Origin: Thermoanaerobacter pseudethanolicus ATCC 33223
Lineage (GTDB): Bacteria > Bacillota > Thermoanaerobacteria > Thermoanaerobacterales > Thermoanaerobacteraceae
Reading direction: 5' to 3'
Assembly: GCF_000019085.1 (NCBI RefSeq)
Contig: NC_010321.1
Location: 1,747,001-1,811,000, forward strand
Length of the DNA: 64,000 bases
The notes beneath the pieces are model-generated. The model made no database searches. It had not been told where the DNA came from and saw nothing but the letters and a program-made list of their open reading frames with translations. Every line of letters begins with the position of its first letter. The first letter of the stretch is position 1. Below, one piece after another: positions 20,778 to 31,243 of this stretch. The position numbers and the translations under genes were made by a program.

Positions 20778-21686
20778 CTATTTCTTCCTTTCGTTAAAGA
20801 TTTTTTTCCCCATCTCCCTACCATAATAGAATAAATACTGTTGCGCAAAACCAGACAAATCTCCAAATTTATCTATTGCAAATAGTTGAATCTCCAAAGG
20901 GGTTCCCTCTCTTTTTAAATACAAATATTCAACAATTCTTTTTATCCATACATCTGTAGGAAAAGTGTCATATCTCCCTATTGAATACAAAATGACACAA
21001 TCTGCAACTTTAGGACCCACTCCGTTTATATTCATAAGAATATCTCTTATGTCATTAGTGCTGTATTCAAACAATTTTAAAAGATCTATTTCTCCAGAAA
21101 AAACTTTAGAAGCCGCGTCCAGTATATATTTCGCTCTAAAACCGCATTTTGTCTTGGCAATCGTCTCAACATCAAACATAACTAATTCTTCTGCTTTAGG
21201 AAAAGTGTAATAGATTTTTCCTTTGTACTCAATTGGCTCTCCAAAGGAACTAGCAAGATTTTCTATAACTTTTTTTATTTGGGGTATTCTATTATTTTGT
21301 GAGATTATAAAAGAGACTAGAGTTTCCCATGTATCTTGGCGCAAAATCCTTATACCTTGCCCATATTGAATTGCTTCTTTTAATATGGGATCTCTTGAAA
21401 GATTTTCTTTTATTTGCTTATAATCCCTTCCCAAATCAAAATAGTCAAACCAAATGTCATAAAAGTCATTTAAATCTGTATTGTCAATTATCAACATGTC
21501 TTCTTCCAATTTCACGTTTATGACTCTATCGTAAGCAACTCCTGTATAGCTCCCATCCTCTTCTTCATTCCATCTAAAACACTGTCCGCATTCAAAAGTC
21601 TCCTTAAGATTAAAGTCTTCAATCCCCCTTACAATTACCTTTGTCCCCTTTTCTTCCACACTATATTTCATCTTCCTCACCCACAT
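20778..21686 (-). CDS. ogg: 8-oxoguanine DNA glycosylase (OGG1-type)
   Basis: This bifunctional base-excision enzyme removes 8-oxoguanine and nicks the strand. The HhH-GPD fold is complete: helix-hairpin-helix INGVGPKVADC holds the catalytic Lys226, and Asp245 is in FPTDVWIKR. The N-terminal OGG_N-like part includes FECGQCFRW. Length is 302 from the first ATG, or 297 from the ATG at 21671; neither has a clearly better ribosome site. Most Firmicutes use MutM, so an OGG1-type enzyme is typical of clostridia and thermophiles. Confidence 0.9.
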   Translation of the reverse strand: MWVRKMKYSVEEKGTKVIVRGIEDFNLKETFECGQCFRWNEEEDGSYTGVAYDRVINVKLEEDMLIIDNTDLNDFYDIWFDYFDLGRDYKQIKENLSRDPILKEAIQYGQGIRILRQDTWETLVSFIISQNNRIPQIKKVIENLASSFGEPIEYKGKIYYTFPKAEELVMFDVETIAKTKCGFRAKYILDAASKVFSGEIDLLKLFEYSTNDIRDILMNINGVGPKVADCVILYSIGRYDTFPTDVWIKRIVEYLYLKREGTPLEIQLFAIDKFGDLSGFAQQYLFYYGREMGKKIFNERKK

Positions 21687-21760
21687 TGAGTTTATTTACT
21701 TACTAACTATCATATTTCTCTATCCTGTTAATTATTATTATATAATTTTTTCTGTACAAA

Positions 21761-21784
21761 AAAAAGCCGAAAATCGGCTTTTTT
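21761..21784 (-). terminator. Terminator after the FMN glutamate-synthase-like gene
   Basis: AAAAAGCCGA and TCGGCTTTTT with a three-base loop form a classic rho-independent hairpin on the minus strand, 110 bp past the stop codon at 21895. Confidence 0.85.
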
Positions 21785-21894
21785 TCTCAAATAAGTGTAG
21801 AGATATTTACCACTTAGAAAATAATTGTAAGAGTATTGAAGAAAAAAACACCATAAAAAGAATAGAGTCTGCCCCTATAGAGAGACCTATTATT

Positions 21895-23535
21895 TTAAGA
21901 ATTTAAAATATCTCTCGCAACATCATTCCTTATATCTGTGATAAATGGTATCCCAGTTTCCCTTTCAGTTTCCCTGTTGGCCGAAGCAATATCTTCTCTT
22001 GAAATTGCTTTGAGAGAAAACTTTCTTGCTCCCGCCATCAGCTGTTGCAAACCTGCAGCCAATTTATCCGCTAAAGTCCATACGGCTATAGCTCCATAAG
22101 GTATATTTTTCATTTCATTTTCTCCCACTTTCTTTTTCACCTCATAGTAACCTGCGAAAATTTCCTCTGCTTTGAGGCCAAGCTGAGAAACCGTCGGCGG
22201 CAAGCTGTCCCAATTTCCATTTACCTTGCCTTTCCTTTCCGGATGCAGTACCCCTTCTATATTCGAACCTACAAAGGCTGGTATCATTAATGCTCTTCCC
22301 ATGCAAACTAACTTTGTAAATGGTGCTCCCAGCGCAAGGGCTTTAAAAACATGGTCTTCTCTTGCAAAACCACCGGCAAAGGCCATATCAACCACTTTCT
22401 GCCCTTTATTTGCGAGGATTGATGCGTACTCATATGCTTTCGAATGCAGAAGTATAGACGGTACACCCCATGTCTGCATCATATTCCACGGACTCATGCC
22501 AGTTCCGCCGCCTGAACCATCGATTGTGAGCAGATCAAGTTTTGCTTCGGTAGCAAATTTTATAGCCATAGCTAAACTATCCATACTATAAGAGCCGGTT
22601 TTTAATGTGATTTTTTTATACCCGATTTTTCGTAAATACTCTACGGTTTTCATAAATTCTTCCCTCACTTCTTCAGGGGAAGATAGATGAGTATATCCGA
22701 GTCTACTGTGCCTTGCAAAAGATTTTACAGCACCGTTTTTAAATCCTTCAACAATTTCAGGCTTTTCTGGATCAGGATCGACAATGTAACCCCTCTTTTT
22801 TAAGAAAGTAGCATATTCAATATCCTTAACTTGAATTTCGCCACCAATACTTTTTGCACCCTGTCCCCATTTAAGCTCTATTATTACCTTATCAGCGTAC
22901 TTTTCAATAACATATTCTGCCACACCGTTCCTTAAGTCTTCTACATTCACCTGGACAATAATAGCACCATATCCATCAAAATAACGAAGATAAGTATTTA
23001 TTCTTCTGTCTAGTTCCGGTGCCTTTTTAATTCTGCCATTTTCTATTACTGCCTCCTTATCAATACCTGCCACATTTTCGCCTATTACTATCGGAAAGCC
23101 TACAAGAGCCGCACCTATAGCTAATGGGTCCCAGTACTTTGCTGCAATAAAAGTCGACCCGAGAGCACCAGTCATAATAGGAATTCTTGATTTTGTTTTT
23201 TCTTCACTACCAAATTCAGTTTCAATATTTACATTTGGGAATATGCAGTCATCAGAAGAATTGGAAATATTTTGACCTAACCCATAAGCACCGTAATTAT
23301 ATCCCATTATCCTCAATGAATTGTAAGATACGCCAATGGACGTTGTGTTGCTGCTTCCAGCTGTTACCATACCAAAATCTCTAGGGTACAACATTTTTCT
23401 GCCCAGAAGACTAGAAAGCCAGGTTTCGCACTTTCCCTGGCAATCCGCCATGCAAAGTGTGCACAAGCCGGATTCCGCTGGATTTCCTCTGTTTACTGTT
23501 CCTAGTACATCATTTGATTTTGACCATATGGTCAT
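21895..23535 (-). CDS. FMN-binding glutamate-synthase-domain protein
   Basis: The 546-residue protein matches the FMN/3Fe-4S (GltS central) domain family, with the FMN-barrel motifs KWGQGAKSIGGEIQ, TIDGSGGGTGMSPW and AGGFAREDHVFKALALGA. It lacks the glutaminase domain and the beta-helix domain of full glutamate synthase. An N-terminal Cys cluster, CTLCMADCQGKCETW (near residues 25-40), could hold an iron-sulfur centre. NfnAB, which resembles the small GltS subunit, is encoded upstream, but a 300-bp gap with a terminator separates them. The real substrate is unknown. Confidence 0.85.
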   Translation of the reverse strand: MTIWSKSNDVLGTVNRGNPAESGLCTLCMADCQGKCETWLSSLLGRKMLYPRDFGMVTAGSSNTTSIGVSYNSLRIMGYNYGAYGLGQNISNSSDDCIFPNVNIETEFGSEEKTKSRIPIMTGALGSTFIAAKYWDPLAIGAALVGFPIVIGENVAGIDKEAVIENGRIKKAPELDRRINTYLRYFDGYGAIIVQVNVEDLRNGVAEYVIEKYADKVIIELKWGQGAKSIGGEIQVKDIEYATFLKKRGYIVDPDPEKPEIVEGFKNGAVKSFARHSRLGYTHLSSPEEVREEFMKTVEYLRKIGYKKITLKTGSYSMDSLAMAIKFATEAKLDLLTIDGSGGGTGMSPWNMMQTWGVPSILLHSKAYEYASILANKGQKVVDMAFAGGFAREDHVFKALALGAPFTKLVCMGRALMIPAFVGSNIEGVLHPERKGKVNGNWDSLPPTVSQLGLKAEEIFAGYYEVKKKVGENEMKNIPYGAIAVWTLADKLAAGLQQLMAGARKFSLKAISREDIASANRETERETGIPFITDIRNDVARDILNS

Positions 23536-23638
23536 TGCAATTACCTCCTGTTCAATATTTTGTGATTAGTTTTAAAATCTAATTTTTTCGCTAAATTAAG
23601 TTGTTTTAATGTTATTTCTAAATAAAGGTTCGTATAAT

Positions 23639-23656
23639 AATGCATTTAAATGCATT
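23639..23656. promoter_or_regulatory. 18-bp perfect palindrome upstream of the FMN gene
   Basis: AATGCATTTAAATGCATT lies about 105 bp upstream of the gene start at 23535, next to a possible -10 (TATTAT, 23639-23634). Perfect symmetry and position suggest a repressor site, but AT-rich sequence makes chance palindromes more frequent. The rest of the 23536-23851 gap shows only the hairpin at 23726. Confidence 0.4.
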
Positions 23657-23725
23657 TTATCACATTTTTTTCTTTTGTGAAAGTTTTTTTATTGTAAGTT
23701 TTCTATTTTTTTTAATCATTTTAAA

Positions 23726-23753
23726 AAAATATACCCGTTTATGGGTATATTTT
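23726..23753 (-). terminator. Terminator after nfnB
   Basis: AAAATATACCC and GGGTATATTTT with a six-base loop are followed by a run of T on the minus strand, about 100 bp past the nfnB stop. Confidence 0.72.
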
Positions 23754-23851
23754 ACATAATATTCTAATTGTTATACCATTTCTTATATCATTTGTAAATG
23801 TTACAAGATATTTTCTGCATAATAATTCATATTTTTGATATATTATACTAA

Positions 23852-26078
<2,227 letters not shown>

Positions 26079-26079
26079 A

Positions 26080-26910
26080 TCACACACCCTTTTCTCCAAT
26101 ATTTGTTTTTTCTATATGCAGATTTTTTACATAAATGTCCATTTGTAGGACATTTAAGGCCGTCATATACTCCAATTGTTTTTTTATATTTTTCATAGCT
26201 TCTTTTAATACAGGTATAATTTGGCATCCATACCTCATTGAAACATCTATTTTTAAAATTATTCCTTCAGGTCTTTTTTCCGTCAAAACTCTATTGACTT
26301 TGTAGACCTCCCTAAACAAAATAAGTTCATAAGCCACTATTGAATTTATAACACTTTCAGAAATAGTGTATTTTCCTAAGTAGCTGTAATTAGGCCTTAC
26401 TATTGTCTTTTCAAAATAACCACCTTTATTTCTTCTAAAAATCCTGAGAGGGTCTAAAAAATAGCCTGAGAACTGCTTTTTAACTTCAAAAGTTGGAACA
26501 GGTATTACATGTTTTCCTTCCAACAATCGTTTTTCACGCGCTATTTCAATCTGTTTAGGGGAAACTACATCTTCAATATATACCCTTACACTCACTGGCG
26601 GAAGCCCCAATTTTTCGGCTATAGCATCCACCATTTTATCAGAAGTACCTATTATGAGGATTTTATCCGGTTTCGCCTCTTCAATAGCTTTTTTTACTTC
26701 CTCTACATGCGTAGGATCAGTAAATAATGCTCTTTTTATAGCTCCAATTTTTGTAGCCTCTTTTTTGGCAGAAACCCCCGCAATAATGTTATTACCTTTT
26801 ATTAAAATTCCATCATCAATGATATACCTAATGCCATACTTGCCAGCAATAAAAGAAGCATGATGGCTTTTACCCGTCCCACTTTCTCCAACTAAAGAAT
26901 AAACCTTCAA
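26080..26910 (-). CDS. P-loop ATPase with C-terminal Asp23-like domain
   Basis: A TTG start behind GGGGG gives 276 residues. The N-terminus has a Walker A, GESGTGKSHHAS (Lys14), and a nucleotide-kinase-like core (ILIKGNNIIAG, KILIIGTSDKMVDAI). The C-terminal 100 residues, with ILKIDVSMRYGCQIIPVLKEAMKN, LEYMT and VLQMDIYVKNLHI, look like the Asp23/Gls24 (DUF322) envelope-stress domain. Function is unknown. It is immediately upstream of nfnA. Confidence 0.7.
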   Translation of the reverse strand: MKVYSLVGESGTGKSHHASFIAGKYGIRYIIDDGILIKGNNIIAGVSAKKEATKIGAIKRALFTDPTHVEEVKKAIEEAKPDKILIIGTSDKMVDAIAEKLGLPPVSVRVYIEDVVSPKQIEIAREKRLLEGKHVIPVPTFEVKKQFSGYFLDPLRIFRRNKGGYFEKTIVRPNYSYLGKYTISESVINSIVAYELILFREVYKVNRVLTEKRPEGIILKIDVSMRYGCQIIPVLKEAMKNIKKQLEYMTALNVLQMDIYVKNLHIEKTNIGEKGV

Positions 26911-27202
26911 CAGAGTAACCCCCTAAAAATGCAATATAAAAACCAACCAATAATCTTTTGAATTGTTTTACAATATTAATTATACGGTTTTATATAAATT
27001 TTTCAATCACAAAAAATAGTATTGCTTCAACATGTTATCGAAAAAATTAGCAATATATACCCCCCTATCCTATACCCCTACAAAGCTTATTATAACTTTC
27101 TTACTATTTTAAAGTCAAGACTATCCCCTTAAATCTCTTTCATCAATTCTATTATTTAAGCAAAAATTATACCAATAATTTCTTAAAATACTAAAATAAA
27201 AA
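26911..27202. other. AT-rich intergenic gap
   Basis: Between the P-loop gene and the agrD terminator I see AT-rich sequence without a good reading frame, clear hairpin or repeat. It must hold the promoter of the P-loop/nfnAB group, but no near-consensus boxes stand out. Confidence 0.5.
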
Positions 27203-27220
27203 GTGCCGAAAACTCGGCAC
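27203..27220 (-). terminator. Terminator of agrD
   Basis: GTGCCGA and TCGGCAC with a four-base loop, followed by TTTTTATTTTAG on the minus strand, 82 bp past the agrD stop. Confidence 0.85.
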
Positions 27221-27301
27221 AAAATCAATTTAAATCTATGTAAAAACTCAGGAAAATGTTGAAACCCACGAGGGAAGGGTAGAAAAGATCTTTGAGATGT
27301 A

Positions 27302-27433
27302 TTACTTTTTCAACAAAACATCAGGAACTTGCGGCTTATAAAACCAGCCGATGCAAGCAGAAGTTACAAGTCCCAATGTGCCTATAAATGTAAGCAGCGT
27401 TCCTAATAGTGATAGTGGGTTAATTTTTTTCAT
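27302..27433 (-). CDS. agrD: AgrD-type cyclic-lactone autoinducer pro-peptide (43 aa)
   Basis: This short frame starts with ATG after GGGAGGTGAAGTGA. The product has the three AgrD parts: an amphipathic N-terminal leader (MKKINPLSLLGTLLTFIGT), a core around Cys27, and the conserved recognition tail YKPQVPDVLLKK. The ring is expected to join Cys27 to Phe31 (CIGWF) as a five-residue thiolactone. Residues before Cys27 that remain in the mature signal cannot be fixed from sequence. agrB lies upstream, separated by 251 bp that contain a dedicated promoter and operator. Confidence 0.9.
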   Translation of the reverse strand: MKKINPLSLLGTLLTFIGTLGLVTSACIGWFYKPQVPDVLLKK

Positions 27434-27462
27434 TCACTTCACCTCCCACTCATCTTTATCTA

Positions 27463-27527
27463 ATTATACAACATTTAAAACGCTTTGTGTGGATTTCGGA
27501 ACGAAAGTGTCATTTTTGGGAACGAAA
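27463..27527 (-). promoter_or_regulatory. AgrA-type (LytTR) double operator and promoter of agrD
   Basis: On the minus strand TTTCGTTCC occurs twice (27527-27519 and 27506-27498) with a 12-base spacer, a 21-bp repeat period, exactly the geometry of AgrA/LytTR sites. A perfect TATAAT (27468-27463) follows 29 bases later, while the matching -35 position (CACAAA) is poor, as expected for an activator-dependent promoter. Confidence 0.82.
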
Positions 27528-27684
27528 ATGCATTTTTCACCTAAATATATCCAAATATTTACGCAAAATCCCATTTTTTTATGTAATAAATACAATATAT
27601 TCCTTTAAAAACCATTAATTTTTTGTATAAAAATATATTCTTTGCTTAGATTTACATAAAAAGGCTGAAAAAATAAAAAAATTT

Positions 27685-28269
27685 TTATATCCCTGCTTTT
27701 TTAAACAACGTATCTGCAATGTTTACTATAGTTTCTCCTAATGTAGTCCTCATAACAGCTTGTAGTGTAAAACCTATAGATACTAAAAACAATATTTTAA
27801 TATAGAGTATTGAATTGACGAAAAATAAAAAAATATTTATACCAACTAAACTCAGAATTATAACCCTGTAAAATTTATTATCCTTCACTATCGCTAAAAC
27901 TATAAAATATAACAATAGGCTTGTAAAAACTTTAAGTGTTAAAGGAAAATGTGTGTCTATCAACTTTGCTAAAGCAGCAAAAGGTATGAAATAAACTGCC
28001 GTAAAAGTTACACATCTATTATAAGTTGAACAATGAGCTCCTCCTGTATTTATTCTCAAAAAAAGAGCTGAAAGCATTATTACTACAGTGTAAAAGCCAA
28101 ACCCCAATATTAAAGAAATAGCATAAACTAAGGTAAATTCAATTATTACCCCTAAAATTAAGCTTATACCATATTGTATTTTTGCCATTTCAATATCCGT
28201 CAAATTTTGAGTTTTAAACAGTCTTTGTGTCAACTTCTCAGCTAACTTTTCGATATTAATTTTAATCAC
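27685..28269 (-). CDS. agrB: AgrB-family pro-peptide endopeptidase/exporter
   Basis: AgrB is a membrane cysteine protease that cuts the C-terminal tail of AgrD and forms the thiolactone. The 194-residue protein has the catalytic pair in GGAHCSTYNRC: His79 and Cys86, separated by the expected seven positions. Several hydrophobic segments follow. The agrC end overlaps its start by 8 bp. Its substrate agrD is encoded 251 bp downstream under its own promoter. Confidence 0.92.
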   Translation of the reverse strand: MIKINIEKLAEKLTQRLFKTQNLTDIEMAKIQYGISLILGVIIEFTLVYAISLILGFGFYTVVIMLSALFLRINTGGAHCSTYNRCVTFTAVYFIPFAALAKLIDTHFPLTLKVFTSLLLYFIVLAIVKDNKFYRVIILSLVGINIFLFFVNSILYIKILFLVSIGFTLQAVMRTTLGETIVNIADTLFKKAGI

Positions 28270-29125
28270 CCTCCAAAGAAAATTTGGGAATTTCTACAAT
28301 AACGTCAAAATAACCTCCATCGGTTTGTACTTCTATTTCACCGCTATACTTTTCTACTATATTTCTGACAATATACAATCCTTCTCCTCTGCCTCTACCC
28401 TCTTTTGTAGAAAACCCTTCTTCAAAAAAGATGGATGGTTTTACATCTGTTTGAAAATTATATCTATTCTTTATGTGAAATATGTAATCTATTGGGTCTT
28501 CTTTCATCTCTATAATTATGTATTTATCTTTTTCCATTTCATCACAAGCCTCTATTGCATTGTCTATTAAATTTCCTAAAACCGAAACTAAATTAAGCAC
28601 GTGTTTTTTGCTGCACTGGATTTGTGTATCACATTTAAAATCCACTTCAATATCTTTACTCTTAGCATTACTTATTTTCGAATAAAGCAATATATCAATT
28701 TCATTTACACCTGTGTTTATTGTCACTAAATTTTTATCAATTTCTTCCATATATGAAGACAAATAATTCTCCAGTTCACTATATCTTTTTTCCTTGACTA
28801 ATTCAGAAATAATTATCAAGTGATTTTTAATATCATGGTGATTTTGCCTATAGATGCGATTTTGCTCCTCTATGTATTTAAATCTAATACTATTTATCAA
28901 AAATTGGCGTTCTTCTTTATTTTTAGCATACAGCTCTCTTAACACAAAAATAGAAAACCCATTCAATATAAAAATTAAAATTCCTATGAAAATCCTAAAC
29001 AACTCTTGATTTTTGGGCTGAAATACATCAAGACTTTTCATAAAATTGTTGTTTACCAGTATTACTATCAATACCATTTGCACTACATAAATCATCATCG
29101 CATTTTTGTAACTATCCTTAAACAT
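28262..29125 (-). CDS. agrC: AgrC-like GHKL sensor kinase with short membrane part
   Basis: The C-terminal two thirds are a complete GHKL kinase: His in NHHDIKNHLIIISELV, N box NLIDNAIEACDE, and G box GRGEGLYIVRNIVEKYSG. The membrane part is only two helices (about 10-27 and 43-64), whereas typical AgrC has five to seven. A five-helix membrane protein is encoded just upstream of agrA (29877-30335) and may supply the missing sensor part. A GGAAGAGG site precedes the ATG, 19 bp after the agrA stop. Confidence 0.85.
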   Translation of the reverse strand: MFKDSYKNAMMIYVVQMVLIVILVNNNFMKSLDVFQPKNQELFRIFIGILIFILNGFSIFVLRELYAKNKEERQFLINSIRFKYIEEQNRIYRQNHHDIKNHLIIISELVKEKRYSELENYLSSYMEEIDKNLVTINTGVNEIDILLYSKISNAKSKDIEVDFKCDTQIQCSKKHVLNLVSVLGNLIDNAIEACDEMEKDKYIIIEMKEDPIDYIFHIKNRYNFQTDVKPSIFFEEGFSTKEGRGRGEGLYIVRNIVEKYSGEIEVQTDGGYFDVIVEIPKFSLEGD

Positions 29126-29144
29126 AAAACCTCTTCCAATCTAA

Positions 29145-29855
29145 CTATGATTTGTAAATAGCTTTTACTCTCCTCCTAAATTCTTCATACAATTCTTTAG
29201 AGAGATAAGCCTTATAATTTGAACCTTTAAGACGTATCTCAAAGGAAGTCCTATTGTTATCTTTCAACAGCTCAACTTTAAAGAGGTTCACTAGAAAAGA
29301 TCGATTTGTTCTAAAAAACATGCTACTATCTAACAATTCCTCTATTTCTTTTAAAGAATAATCACATATAAATTTTTCTTTTTGGGTATAAACTATGCTC
29401 CTTTTTTTACTGGCTTGAACACAATAAATTTCCTTTGGATTGATAAGCTTTACTCCATCTTCCGTCTTAAAAGGGATGACATTTTCTACTTCCAAAAGTT
29501 TTTTCTTTATCCTATCCAAAGTTTCTCTCAGCCTCTTCTCATCAAGAGGCTTCTCAATATAATCAGAAGCATAAAGTCTCACAGCATCTTTTATGTATTC
29601 CTCAAAGGACGTAATAAAAATTATTTCCAAAAAAGGCATGTATTCTCTAATCTTTTTCGCCACCTCAATGCCCGATATTCCTGGTAATCCTATATCTAAA
29701 ATAGCAACGTCCGGTTTAATTTTAATTAATGCTTCTAATGCGTCATTTCCGTCTCCTGTAGAATATTCAACACTTACGCCTTCCATTGTTAAAAGAATTT
29801 TTATGAGTTCTTTTTTAAAATTTATATCGTCTTCTGCAATAACTATTCTTAACAT
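29145..29855 (-). CDS. agrA: AgrA-like LytTR response regulator
   Basis: The receiver domain (about 1-120) has the acidic pair in VIAEDD, the phosphate-accepting Asp in VAILDIGLPG near residue 55, and the Lys of IEKPLDE. The C-terminal LytTR DNA-binding domain (about 135-236) has FFRTNRSFLVNL, as in AgrA-type regulators. The predicted binding site in front of agrD, two nine-base repeats 21 bp apart, fits this domain class. Confidence 0.9.
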   Translation of the reverse strand: MLRIVIAEDDINFKKELIKILLTMEGVSVEYSTGDGNDALEALIKIKPDVAILDIGLPGISGIEVAKKIREYMPFLEIIFITSFEEYIKDAVRLYASDYIEKPLDEKRLRETLDRIKKKLLEVENVIPFKTEDGVKLINPKEIYCVQASKKRSIVYTQKEKFICDYSLKEIEELLDSSMFFRTNRSFLVNLFKVELLKDNNRTSFEIRLKGSNYKAYLSKELYEEFRRRVKAIYKS

Positions 29856-29876
29856 ATAAATTCATCTCCCAATGCA

Positions 29877-30335
29877 TTACTCTGTAAATAAATAAAGTTT
29901 ATATTTGCGTATAGCAAAAGAAATCAAAATTGCTGTTAATAATTGGGGTAAAAAACACACAAATCGTAAGACATAGTCCTTCAATAAAATTACAGGATCT
30001 ATATCAAATAAAAATTGAATTGCCGTAACATTTAGATATTCTATTATTAAGTAAATGGAGACGGCTAAAATGACGCTCATCATCCCTTTAAAAAAGTCCA
30101 TAACTTTAAATACCAAAAACAAAATCATTAATACCCCGATATAAAGTATAACATTTACAATATAACTACTGACCAACGGCCTTATAAAATACAATATGAT
30201 TCCAGTGAGTACGCTCATATACAAAATCTTTTTTGGCTGAAACTTCACTCCCGCTAAACCAAAAGCAATACTTATTATAACTGCTGCCTCTGGCACCGAA
30301 AACAAAAATACTTCCCAAATCGTCAACCTATCCAT
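29877..30335 (-). CDS. Five-helix membrane protein at the head of the agr operon
   Basis: I do not recognise the 152-residue family by name. It contains about five hydrophobic helices with short connecting loops (starting IWEVFLFSVPEAAVIISI) and no soluble domain. It is 21 bp upstream of agrA. Its size and helix number resemble the N-terminal membrane sensor of AgrC-type kinases, the part that is short in the neighbouring kinase. A detached sensor subunit is my inference; a transporter or an unrelated membrane protein are alternatives. Confidence 0.65.
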   Translation of the reverse strand: MDRLTIWEVFLFSVPEAAVIISIAFGLAGVKFQPKKILYMSVLTGIILYFIRPLVSSYIVNVILYIGVLMILFLVFKVMDFFKGMMSVILAVSIYLIIEYLNVTAIQFLFDIDPVILLKDYVLRFVCFLPQLLTAILISFAIRKYKLYLFTE

Positions 30336-30436
30336 TCTTATCGCCTTTCTACTTTACATAATCTCAAATATAATTGTAATTTTTATTAGTTAGAATGTCA
30401 ATTAAAATAAAATCAATCAAAATTCATGCCAAAATT

Positions 30437-30476
30437 AAAATAGATGGATAGAAAATTTACACTACCCATCTATTTT
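30437..30476 (-). terminator. Terminator of rex
   Basis: AAAATAGATGG and CCATCTATTTT pair across an 18-base loop, starting inside the last rex codons, followed by AATTTTG on the minus strand. Confidence 0.65.
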
Positions 30477-31145
30477 AGCAGTTTCTCCTTTTAACTTTTT
30501 AAAGAGCTCTTCTTCATTTAATCTATATGATACAGTAAATAAACTATCACTTAAATGAACATTTTCTAAAATTACATCATCAGGCACCTTTAAATCTATT
30601 GGCGAGAAATTCCAAATCGCCTTAATTCCCGCTCTCACCAGTCTGTCAGCAGTATATTGAGCATTATCCTTGGGAATACATAAAATACCTATGTCGATTT
30701 TATTACGGGCTATAAAATCTTCTACTGTTTCTATGTCCATCACTTCAACATCTCTAATTTTAAGCCCAAATAAACGAGGATTAATATCAAAAATCCCCTT
30801 TAAATTAAAGCCAGATTTTTCAAAGCTAGTATAATTGGCAATCGCTTGACCAAGATTTCCTGCTCCTATGATGATAGTATTATAAGTTTTATCAAGGCCT
30901 AAAATCTTAGTCAAATTATTATAAAGCTCTTCTACATTATAGCCATATCCCTGCTGTCCAAAACCGCCAAAATTATTTAAATCCTGTCTAATTTGAGAAG
31001 CAGTAACTCCCATTTTTTCGCTTAATTCCCTTGAAGAAATACGCTTTACATCGTTTTTAAGAAGTTCTTCAAGATATCTATGATATCTTGGGAGCCTTCT
31101 TATTACAGCCATTGATACTTTGGTCTTTTTGCTCACTGTCCTCAC
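30462..31145 (-). CDS. rex: Redox-sensing transcriptional repressor Rex
   Basis: Rex represses fermentation genes until the NADH/NAD+ ratio rises. The N-terminal winged helix has VTASQIRQDLNNFGGFGQQGYGY, a family signature, near residues 48-70. The Rossmann motif is IIGAGNLGQAIANY near residue 93. Length 227 is slightly above the usual ~210 because of a longer N-terminus. It is monocistronic here, ending in a hairpin. Confidence 0.96.
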   Translation of the reverse strand: MRTVSKKTKVSMAVIRRLPRYHRYLEELLKNDVKRISSRELSEKMGVTASQIRQDLNNFGGFGQQGYGYNVEELYNNLTKILGLDKTYNTIIIGAGNLGQAIANYTSFEKSGFNLKGIFDINPRLFGLKIRDVEVMDIETVEDFIARNKIDIGILCIPKDNAQYTADRLVRAGIKAIWNFSPIDLKVPDDVILENVHLSDSLFTVSYRLNEEELFKKLKGETAKIDG

Positions 31146-31243
31146 CTCATTCTACTATGTAATTGAATTATATAATATTGTAAATTTTTTGTCAACGTAA
31201 TAAAAACATAGTAGAATATGAGGAATTCTAAAATTTTTTAATT

